From Alopecurus myosuroides (taxonomy: Eukaryota; Streptophyta; Magnoliopsida; Poales; Poaceae), in assembly GCA_028641055.1 (NCBI GenBank), contig CM054060.1, positions 317,119,344-317,183,343 of the forward strand: 64,000 nucleotides of DNA, in the 5' to 3' direction. The position numbers and the translations under genes are program-made. Positions 1 to 7,380 of the stretch are shown here, one piece after another (the stretch's first letter is position 1; every line of letters begins with the position of its first letter). Below the pieces are notes generated by a model that saw only the letters and a program-made list of their open reading frames with translations, had not been told where the DNA came from and did not search any database.

Positions 1-706
1 GTGAACTATCAAGGAAGTTACGCGCTTCAGGAGGAGTTTGATTTTGACTCGATCAGTGGATTTGGCGTAAGAGTTCATAGTGTTGGTATAGGCTAGACGT
101 TCAGGGCGATAACCCGGAAGAGCCGGTTCACCTTCAGGAGAGGTGTTTTTTATGTAGAAGAAGTTTTTTTTCCATAGTTTGGGGTGACTAGCGAGGGGGA
201 TACCCAAATAGGCGATGTCTTTCCGCCTCCGAAACGAGACGCCACCGCAATGAATGAGCTCACCCCCGGCTACTTCTGGGTGTTTGTTGCAGTAAAAGTA
301 CTCAAGAAAGATATCTAAATTGGGCTCTACTTGGAGATAATCTTCACAGACAAGTACGAAGTTACTACCATTAAGAATGGAATTTGGGGAAACTTAAGAG
401 CCGGAGGAAAAAATGAGACCCAGGAGGACGAAACCCACGGAGAATGTGGGCCTCGAAGACTATTACCTCGCCCGGCCCAGGTTCAGGCAGCATCTCGTTT
501 CCTGGGGCCCTCCAGGATATGTTCTTCGGAAGTAAACCAGCGTCCCCCATCTCGGTCAGCCGGCCCTGGGTCATCTCTGATTTGTACCAATTCACCTGTA
601 TCATCGCCCTGCCAGACTTGGCCACGGCAGAACCGAAAGCGCCACCGGCCTTCTTTTTCTTTCCAGTTCCCCCAGGCTTGGTCACTAGGCTCTTCTCTTT
701 CACCAT
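1..706 (-). pseudogene. Antisense accessory gene (putative gypsy-type transposon domain), exon 1, frameshifted
   Basis: Reading leftward from the ATG at 706 (MVKEKSL) gives a Lys/Gly-rich start. It is followed by GEVIVFEAHILRGFRPPGSHFF, which matches the start of the putative gypsy-type transposon domain (Pfam PF04195 style) seen intact at 15756-14866. The frame stops at 371. From about 385 to the window edge another frame stays open and carries the rest of the domain (VCEDYLQVEPNLDIFLEYF, then KLWKKNFFYIKN). A single frameshift near 375-390 therefore separates the two halves. The gene continues off the left edge. A TATAAATA box lies 135 bp upstream. The product's role is unknown; only its position, antisense to the element, is conserved. 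Confidence 0.72.
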
Positions 707-840
707 CTTGTGGCGAACGCCGGCGAAGCTCCAGCCACGGCGGCGCAAGGAAGAAAACGGAGCTCCCAAGATCTGTTCGGAGGAAGAAGAAGAAGTGGGG
801 AGCGCGGGGTGCGAATGACCCAGGGGCCGTACCAGGAGGC

Positions 841-848
841 TATTTATA
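841..848 (-). promoter_or_regulatory. TATA box of the antisense gene (left element)
   Basis: On the minus strand this reads TATAAATA, 135 bp before the ATG at 706. It occupies the same relative place as the TATAAATA at 15921-15928 in the complete element. No transcript evidence is available; the call rests on motif, distance and conservation between two different elements. Confidence 0.55.
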
Positions 849-1222
849 GGCGGGGGCCTAAACCCTAGGTTAAAGGGGTAATTTTACACAAAGGACCCTC
901 GAGATTAACCTTTTTACGGGAAAATGCGAAGAGATTGGATCTACGAATGAAGATTTTTTGTGAGGAAAATACGCGGAGAAAAATCCGGGATAAACCAAAA
1001 TCTTTTTGGTTCCAGAGATCTTGGTGATAAGATGCGGAGTTATCTTTCTAGAAAATGGAAAGATATGATCCTGGCGATAGTGATGATCCCCTAATAATCC
1101 GGATCAGATATTCTAGAGGATTATTTCTTGAACTAGCAGATTCACGTCTAACCTATTCCTGGAAAGCTTAACGTGAACAATGTAAGTTTGAACTTAAGTG
1201 TTCATGTTAACCTGGGGGCCAA
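849..1222 (+). other. Non-coding stretch between antisense promoter and 3' LTR
   Basis: No credible open frame is present on either strand. The segment ends in TGGGGGCCAA directly before the LTR, a G-rich plus-strand priming site in the position where the complete element has CGGGGACTGC. Confidence 0.5.
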
Positions 1223-1826
1223 TGTTGGGGGAATAGGTAAGGGGGAGCCTTACCTACCGCCCACATAAACCGGAAAATGCTCCGGCCGTTCCCAGCATTA
1301 CTGTCCGGTTTATAATCAAAGCTGGCATGAGAAGACCCGGATCACCCTAAGCGTGTCTCGAATTACTGAAAGAGTCGGCCCGTGTGCCGGGTTTGAAGAC
1401 CCGGAGGCCTAAGACCTAAGGAGAGGCCCAAGGCTGGATGTAGCGCTAGGGCTTTGGGATGAACCGGATGAAGCTCCTAGGAACCGGAGTGATCTAGGAC
1501 TCCGATCACGAGAATAACCCGGATCCCCTTGTAACCCCGGGGCCTCGTCCATTATATAAGGTGAGGTCCTGGGACGTAGACAGACAAGTTCTAAGCTGCT
1601 AGCAAGATAGCTCGAGACATCGAGATCCAGAATCGCTCTTTGTAATCGAGACTTTGTTCCCCAATATTAAGAAGGAAGGAGTAGGTTTACCCTCAATCGA
1701 GGGGACGAACCTGGGTAAACACGCGTCTCTCGTTTCCTCCTTAACCCTTTCGAAGTTTTGCTTAGTAGCAATGGCCTCGCAATCTAGTTCTCGCATGAGG
1801 ACACTTGCTGTGACAACACCACGACA
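1223..1826 (+). repeat. 3' LTR, 604 bp
   Basis: The LTR has short inverted ends (TGTTG at the start, CGACA at the end). A TATATAAG box lies at 1553-1560 and a run of CCGGAT/CCGG words fills U3. The end sequence TGACAACACCACGACA is nearly the same as the LTR end of the complete element (3013-3026), showing the two families are related. Ends were set by TG...CA, the G-rich tract on the left and the change to host-like coding sequence on the right. Confidence 0.75.
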
Positions 1827-2117
1827 ATCTCCATCAACGTCGCCATGACCTTCTGGCGCGACCACGCGCCGCTCCCGTGGCCTGTGGTGCACCTCCCCGT
1901 CAACTGGCATCTTAGTAGGGGTCGGGTGCCCTTAACACCCAGAGTGCCGGACTTCATCGACGCTGCTGACTCCAAGACCGACAGCGACGGTGGGCTCGGC
2001 GAGTATCTCAACGAGCTCGACACCAAGGAAGCGGAGGAGGAGGATGGGGTGGACAACGAGGAGGAGGACATCGACGAGTTTCCACGGAAGGATGACCAGG
2101 TGGAGGAGCAGGAGGCG
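1827..2117 (+). pseudogene. Host gene-like fragment, left part, split by the 15 kb element
   Basis: An open frame runs from the left LTR boundary to the insertion point (SINVAMTFWRDHAPLPWP, then an Asp/Glu-rich segment ending VEEQEA). It is interrupted at 2117 by the LTR element, and the same sequence resumes at 17363. Opening words of the type (I/V)S(I/V)NVA recur in the fragment at 41773-42309, which suggests a repeated gene-like family. I do not recognise a function. The fragment could be part of an old gene capture or an unclassified repeat rather than a real gene. Confidence 0.35.
2113..2117. repeat. Target-site duplication AGGCG, left copy
   Basis: AGGCG precedes the TG of the 5' LTR and is repeated exactly at 17358-17362 after the CA of the 3' LTR. 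This fixes both ends of the element and shows it inserted as a unit. Confidence 0.93.
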
Positions 2118-3026
2118 TGTCGGGGGGTTACCCCCGAGTAGGGTAAAGACAGGTGGTAAAGGCCGCTTACAGAAGAGAGGTTTGGTCGAGTAGCCGACTA
2201 CCAGGTACTCGCTACCCGGTCGACTGCTACTCGGTCTCACCTCAAGATGACCAGAAGGAGATATCAATCAAGTTCCACCCTGACGAGTAAAGGTTTGGCC
2301 CGAGTACAATTGGCGGGAACCATTGGCGGGAACCTACTCGGGCCAGGAAGTCAAAGGAGCCGTTCTGACACAGGATCCCGCGTATCCTGGGTCCGTACTT
2401 GGCAGCATTCGAACTACTGTTCACGTGGGGACGGCCTGCCTGACAGTGACAGCATGGAAGCAGGCCGTGGCAGGATAAGGGGGGCCTACTCTGTGTTTGG
2501 GTACAGTGATACCAGTCTGTCCCCTAGTTTTGCCCAACGACTTTACAGAAGCAGCCAAGATCAACGACCAAAGCTGTCAGCGGGTACTCGGAGAAAGGAC
2601 GATGTGCACACTATGTCGACACTTGTCTAGATTTGGACGTATCCGGCTGGGCACCGTGTATATAAGGTGCCCCGCCGCCTCCTGCGCGAGGCACACTAAC
2701 GGTTGCTCTCTCAGGCTGATAGAAAACCCTAGAATCCTTAAGTTCTTGACCTAGCTCTACTCGGAGAGGAGAGAAAGGCTACTCGGTAGCGTTACCATTT
2801 GTACTGTGACTACTCGGAGAGACATCAAAATACATAGAGAAAGGCAGGAGTAGGGGTTTTACCTCCACACGAGGGCCCTGAACCTGGGTACATCGTGTTG
2901 TTTGTGTTGTGTGGATCTCACCTCACGCGGCTACTCGTCGCGTGATCCCTCCCCGGACACCTCCAGCGTCCATCGTCCCCACATCTTTAGCCATCCCATG
3001 GCATCTGCCGTGACACCACCACGACA
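2118..3026 (+). repeat. 5' LTR, 909 bp
   Basis: It starts TGTCGGGGGG and ends CCACGACA. The offset to the 3' copy is 14,331 bp throughout, with no difference found by eye. Open frames inside the LTR occur in both copies and are not genes. The U3 region is rich in ACTCGG words. Confidence 0.95.
2659..2666 (+). promoter_or_regulatory. TATA box of the 5' LTR
   Basis: TATATAAG lies in the middle-right of the LTR followed by a GC-rich stretch, as expected for the U3/R boundary that drives genomic RNA. The same box is at 16990-16997 in the 3' LTR. Confidence 0.7.
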
Positions 3027-3028
3027 GT

Positions 3029-3046
3029 TGGCGCCCACCGTGGGGC
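3029..3046 (+). other. Primer-binding site, tRNA-Lys
   Basis: TGGCGCCCACCGTGGGGC begins two bases after the LTR and is complementary to the 3' end of plant tRNA-Lys(CTT), as I recall that sequence, over all 18 bases. It primes minus-strand cDNA synthesis. The element at 62431 has the same site with one change (TGGTGCCC). Confidence 0.85.
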
Positions 3047-3174
3047 AACCAGCGGCGCTGGTTGGAGTTTCTGTTCGGACGGGATCTTCATCGGCGGAGC
3101 GCGTAGTTTGTGGCCTTGTCCACAGATTCGGCTCTTTCGACTTCGTCACCGACAACGCCGGCTGTTTCGGCGGC

Positions 3175-6100
3175 ATGGCCATGCCCGAGGGCGGCTTGGT
3201 GATCTCCTTCGGCTCTCATCTCGTCTACGTCGCCACCGTCGCCAACAGCGCCTACCCCGAGCTGGTGCAAGACGCGGAGGATCCTCCCGCAGTGGTTGCT
3301 GCTCGCGAACGGCCTGCACGCAGCTCTGCATGCTGCGCTGAGGTGATGGTGACGGGCTTGGCGGCGAACACTGGCGCTGCGGCCGTCGTCGAGGAGGTTG
3401 ACGACCCGCCCGCAGGTGGCAGGAACCACCGGCCTTACGAGAAGGAGAGCAACTTGCCACCTTCTACGTCTACGGTCATCCCCGCGTCTGCTGCGCGAAC
3501 CGGGATGCCCACTCCCACCGACATCGAGCTTCTGGCCGCGAGGGAGCAGCTCGAGCGGCAACGCCAGGAGCTGCTTGCCGAGCAGGCGGAGTTGGAGAAG
3601 ATCAGACTCGAGCTGAGTCTAGACCAGCTCGAGTACAACAAGGCCCACGGCTTCACGCCGGTCGCCAGGAGGCCTAGCAGGGTAGGCGCTACGCGGCGCA
3701 ACCTGGGTGCCGAGATGGCGACAGTTGCGGAGGAGCCCGCGCAGTCCGCCACCGCGAACACCTTCACAAGGCCAAGGTACAGCACACCCGCCAAGACGCT
3801 CAGAGCTGCGCAGGCCGTGGCTGCCGAGTTGCCGCGCCTAGATGGAGAGGCGCGTCTCAGGCAGCAGGAGAGGCTCAACGAGTTAGTGCTGGAGGCCGCC
3901 AGGCAGAACGAGGAGTTCCGCAAGGCCAACCCGGGAGCTGGAGCTTCGCAGGTGGTTCACTCGCACGCGGCTAGATCTAACGATCAGGCCTCGTCTCCGC
4001 ATCCAAGCCGCGAGAAGAGCCGCAGCGGGCGCTCGGGTAGAGACAGGCAAATGCAGGTGTATGACCCGGCCGCTGCTGCGAAACAGGTTGCTGTGCCGCA
4101 GCGGCCCGGGCAGGAACACAACGCTGCAAGAGCAGGCTCTCAAGCCCATCAAGGTCAAAGCCGTGTCCGAGAAGCCGCGCGTCCGGGTACTTCTCGGCAA
4201 CCTGCAGCTCCGCCTACTCGGCAGAGGCAGCAGCCGCGCCCAGTGGCACCAGTCGCCAACCCGGTGGAGCAGCCCGCAGCAATGCAGGTGGATAGATATG
4301 ATGATGGCTACTCGGCTATGGAGATGGCTGGTTATGACATCCATGACCGTGTTGGTGAGCGCGTGTTGGCGCCTGGAGATGCCAGGCACCAGTTGGACCG
4401 TATCAGCTTGTCGGCGCGGCTTGAGAGCACGGGTCCTCCTGGCCCCGAGTGCTTTGGCCCGCGCATCATGAACGAGCCGTCCGTGAAGGGCTTCCAGCTC
4501 GCAAGAGGCACCAAGAGCTACAATGGTAGCACCAAGCCTGAAGATTGGCTCAATGACTACGTCACCGCGGTCCACATTGCGGGTGGCAACAGGAGATGGG
4601 CGGTGCGCTATGTGCCGCAGATGCTAGAGGGTCCAGCTCGCACTTGGCTCAACAACTTGCCCAAGCACAGCATAAACTGCTGGCTGGACTTCTCGGACGC
4701 ATTCGTCAGCAACTTCACCAGCACCTACAAGAGGCCGAATAGGCCACAGCAGTTGTCGGCTTGCCGGCAGCGAGAAGACGAGACGGACCGCGAGTATCTT
4801 ACTCGGTGGAGCACCTTGAGGAACACCTGTGAGGGTGTGAATGAGGCACAGGCAATCACTTGGTTTGCGCAGGGTTGCCGACATGGCAGCATGCTTTGGC
4901 AGAGATTGCAGAGGGAGATGCCGAACACCCTGGCCGAGACCATCAAGATTGCGGATCAATACGCACTCGGTGATCCTACTCAGCCATTGATGGACTCCTC
5001 TGAGCCGAGAAGGAACTTCAACAGCAGCAAGCGCAACGAGTTCCGCAACAAGCGCCGAGTAGATACTCGGTATGACCCTGAAGAGGTGAATGCAGTGAAT
5101 GTCGGAGGCGGTGGTGGCCAAAGGCAGAAACCTGCTGGAGCCTACGGGCAGAACCAGAACCAGGGCCAAGGCAACAAGAAACCGTTCCGCACTGCGCAGC
5201 CGGGTAGCGGGAACTCCGAGCAGCCGAAGAAGTTTGTCTTTGATGACATGAAGGATGGTCCATGCAGCTTTCACACTCACCACCCCTCAAGGCCTGCGAA
5301 CCATACTACTCGGCAGTGCGAGTGGTGGTATGTGATCAAGAGTGATGGCTTGCCTCCTCCACCTCCTCTGCCAGCCGCCAATGCTACTGTTCAGCCTACT
5401 CGCGCTCCCGCAGCTCGGCCGCCAGTCTATCCGAGAAGAGAGAATGTCAACCAGGTGGCTTTAGGAGCCAACCGGAACTTCAACAACGAGAGATACCGCA
5501 ACAACAACAACAACTACAACCGCAACAACAACAACAGAGGCAACAACAGCTATCAGGGCAACAACAATGGCAACAATGGGGGCAATGGCTCTAACCAGTA
5601 CCAAGAGCACCATGAGAGCTACATGATCTTCACTTCTGAGGCAGTCGACAAGCAGTCACAGCACAGGCGGGCCATGGAGGTCAATGCGGTGATCCCGGCT
5701 GTTCCTCACTACATGTATTGGTGTGACCAGGAGATCAGGTGGACTCGGGCAGATCACCCCAAGGTGATGCCCAACCCGGGCACCTATGCTTTGGTGCTGG
5801 ATCCTACCTTCCTGGGCCCCGAGAAGAATGTGAGGTTCAGCAAGGTGCTGATCGACAACGGCAGCAGCATCAACATTGTGTACAAGGACACACTCGAGAA
5901 GCTTGGCCTGGCCGAGAACATGATGCTGCCCAGCAAGACCACTTTCCATGGCATTGTGCCCGGGATCTCATGCAACCCGATTGGCCGAGTGTGGATTGAT
6001 GTGCTATTCGGTACTCGGGAGAACTGCCGCACAGAGCGCCTGCAGTTTGAGGTGGTGGATCATCAGAGCCCATATCATGCTCTACTCGGCAGGCCTGCTC

Positions 6101-6435
6101 TGAGCAAGTTCATGGCCTCTACCCATGTGGCTTATCTGAAGATGAAGATCCCCGGCCCCAATGGCATTATCACCATCTCGGGAGATTACAAGAAGTCCAT
6201 GGAGTGTGCCTCTGCTAGCTCCCAGCTGGCGGAATCGATGGTGATTGCTGCCGAGAAGAAGAAGATGTACGAGGTGGTGGCCATGGCTCAGTCCGCACAA
6301 GCTGGCGCACAAGGTGTGCCGAGTACTCAGCATGGTACTGCTTTCCAAGCTGCCAAGGAGACCAAGACAGTCCAGGTTGACCCCGAGTTCCCGGAGCGCG
6401 TAGCCATCATTGGTGCCGGGTTGGCGGAGAAATAG
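3175..6435 (+). CDS. Gag and protease part of the Tat polyprotein
   Basis: This encodes the capsid protein and the aspartic protease that matures the polyprotein. The frame is open from 2902, inside the LTR and through the primer site, but the first good ATG after the primer site is at 3175 (cggcATGgcc). From there come an Ala/Arg-rich, coiled-coil-like region (about residues 120-260), and the retrotransposon gag core (about residues 420-610, with WLNDYVTAVHIAGG and YLTRWSTLRNTC). Next are a Cys/His cluster (CSFHTHHPSRPANHTTRQC), an Asn-rich tract (5481-5600) and the protease motif VLIDNGSSINIVY near 5848. It ends at an in-frame TAG; downstream sequence continues in the same frame into reverse transcriptase. 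The TAG is either a nonsense mutation or, less likely, a readthrough stop. Confidence 0.85.
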   Translation: MAMPEGGLVISFGSHLVYVATVANSAYPELVQDAEDPPAVVAARERPARSSACCAEVMVTGLAANTGAAAVVEEVDDPPAGGRNHRPYEKESNLPPSTSTVIPASAARTGMPTPTDIELLAAREQLERQRQELLAEQAELEKIRLELSLDQLEYNKAHGFTPVARRPSRVGATRRNLGAEMATVAEEPAQSATANTFTRPRYSTPAKTLRAAQAVAAELPRLDGEARLRQQERLNELVLEAARQNEEFRKANPGAGASQVVHSHAARSNDQASSPHPSREKSRSGRSGRDRQMQVYDPAAAAKQVAVPQRPGQEHNAARAGSQAHQGQSRVREAARPGTSRQPAAPPTRQRQQPRPVAPVANPVEQPAAMQVDRYDDGYSAMEMAGYDIHDRVGERVLAPGDARHQLDRISLSARLESTGPPGPECFGPRIMNEPSVKGFQLARGTKSYNGSTKPEDWLNDYVTAVHIAGGNRRWAVRYVPQMLEGPARTWLNNLPKHSINCWLDFSDAFVSNFTSTYKRPNRPQQLSACRQREDETDREYLTRWSTLRNTCEGVNEAQAITWFAQGCRHGSMLWQRLQREMPNTLAETIKIADQYALGDPTQPLMDSSEPRRNFNSSKRNEFRNKRRVDTRYDPEEVNAVNVGGGGGQRQKPAGAYGQNQNQGQGNKKPFRTAQPGSGNSEQPKKFVFDDMKDGPCSFHTHHPSRPANHTTRQCEWWYVIKSDGLPPPPPLPAANATVQPTRAPAARPPVYPRRENVNQVALGANRNFNNERYRNNNNNYNRNNNNRGNNSYQGNNNGNNGGNGSNQYQEHHESYMIFTSEAVDKQSQHRRAMEVNAVIPAVPHYMYWCDQEIRWTRADHPKVMPNPGTYALVLDPTFLGPEKNVRFSKVLIDNGSSINIVYKDTLEKLGLAENMMLPSKTTFHGIVPGISCNPIGRVWIDVLFGTRENCRTERLQFEVVDHQSPYHALLGRPALSKFMASTHVAYLKMKIPGPNGIITISGDYKKSMECASASSQLAESMVIAAEKKKMYEVVAMAQSAQAGAQGVPSTQHGTAFQAAKETKTVQVDPEFPERVAIIGAGLAEK
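5481..5600 (+). repeat. AAC-rich microsatellite coding for polyasparagine
   Basis: Runs of AAC/CAAC code for NNNNNYNRNNNNRGNN and similar between the Cys/His cluster and the protease. It is a low-complexity linker in Gag with no recognised function and is prone to slippage. Confidence 0.8.
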
Positions 6436-7380
6436 GAAAGCGCGCTCATCCACTTCCTCCGTGAGAATCGGGATGTTTTCGCCTGGACCAATGAAGATCT
6501 ACCAGGAGTCCCGAGGGAGTTGGTTGAGCACTCTTTGCATGTGCGTCCTGACGCCAAGCCCGTGAAGCAGGCCTTGCGCCGCTTCGGGGATGAGAGAAGG
6601 AAGGCCATCGGTGATCAAATCACCAAGCTGCTGATCAGTAACTTCATCATGGAAGTGTTGCACCCGGACTGGTTAGCCAACCCGGTCATGGTCGAGAAGA
6701 AAAAGGAAGATCCCAAGGCTGCTACTGCCTGGCGCATGTGCGTCGACTACACCGACTTGAACAAGGCATGCCCCAAGGATCCCTTCCCGCTACCTCGCAT
6801 CGATCAGGTGATCGATTCCACTGCCGGCTGTGAGCTGTTGTCTTTCATAGATGCCTACTCTGGTTTCCACCAGATTGCACTCAACCCTGCTGATCAAATA
6901 AAGACTGCTTTCATTACCCCGTACGGGGCTTATTGCTATCGTGTCATGTGTTTTGGCCTGAGGAATGCGGGTGCAACCTATCAGAGATGCATGCAGAAAT
7001 GCTTGCACGACCAGCTCGGCAAGAATGTGCAGGTGTACGTAGATGACATTGTCATCAAAACGAATAAAACACATACTCTGCTTGCTGACCTGGAGGAAAC
7101 CTTTGCTAACCTACGCAGGTACAAAATGAAACTGAATCCGAGTAAGTGCACCTTTGGTGTACCAGCTGGAAAGCTACTCGGCTTTCTCGTTTCTAGTCGG
7201 GGCATTGAAGCCAATCCGTCTAAGATAAAAGCTATTGAGAGCATGTCTTTGCCGAGATCGTTGAAGGATGTGCAGAAGTTCACGGGTTGTCTGGCATCTC
7301 TGAGCCGTTTTCTGGGCCGAATGGGCGAGAAGGCTCTGCCTTTATACCAGCTGATGAAGAAAAGTGACAAGTTTGTCTAG
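6436..7380 (+). CDS. Reverse transcriptase part of Tat pol
   Basis: This segment continues gag-protease in the same frame after the amber at 6433-6435; the first ATG is at 6520. It holds the full palm: MCVDYTDLNKACPKDPFPLP, FIDAYSGFHQI, FGLRNAGATYQR and the catalytic YVDD (VQVYVDDIVIK near 7035), then KCTFGVPAGKLLGFLVS. It makes cDNA from the element RNA. It stops at TAG 7378-7380 (DKFV stop TPQADVAF). Related elements have Trp at that place, so this looks like a TGG-to-TAG change, consistent with loss of a methylated C on the other strand. Confidence 0.85.
   Translation, partial: ESALIHFLRENRDVFAWTNEDLPGVPRELVEHSLHVRPDAKPVKQALRRFGDERRKAIGDQITKLLISNFIMEVLHPDWLANPVMVEKKKEDPKAATAWRMCVDYTDLNKACPKDPFPLPRIDQVIDSTAGCELLSFIDAYSGFHQIALNPADQIKTAFITPYGAYCYRVMCFGLRNAGATYQRCMQKCLHDQLGKNVQVYVDDIVIKTNKTHTLLADLEETFANLRRYKMKLNPSKCTFGVPAGKLLGFLVSSRGIEANPSKIKAIESMSLPRSLKDVQKFTGCLASLSRFLGRMGEKALPLYQLMKKSDKFV

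Larger units (their letters stand above)
1..1826 (+). mobile_element. 3' end of a Tat-like Ty3/Gypsy LTR retrotransposon
   Basis: This is the downstream end of an element whose gag-pol would lie left of the window. It has the same order as the complete element at 2118-17357: a minus-strand accessory gene, a short non-coding stretch, then a 3' LTR. The LTR begins TGTTGGGG at 1223 and ends CACGACA at 1826, directly before host-like sequence. The expected target duplication (ATCTC at 1827-1831) cannot be checked because the 5' end is outside. Lineage is inferred from the accessory gene and LTR style, since no pol sequence is visible. Confidence 0.75.

Noticed and set aside
2247..2754. 127- and 85-codon open frames in the LTRs (also at 16578-17085)
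   Set aside because: Identical copies occur in both LTRs, with no recognised domain; they reflect LTR composition, not genes.
6433..6435. Programmed readthrough of the gag-protease amber stop
   Set aside because: The bases after TAG (GAAAGC) do not match the known CARYYA readthrough context and no structure was verified; kept only as an alternative within a finding.
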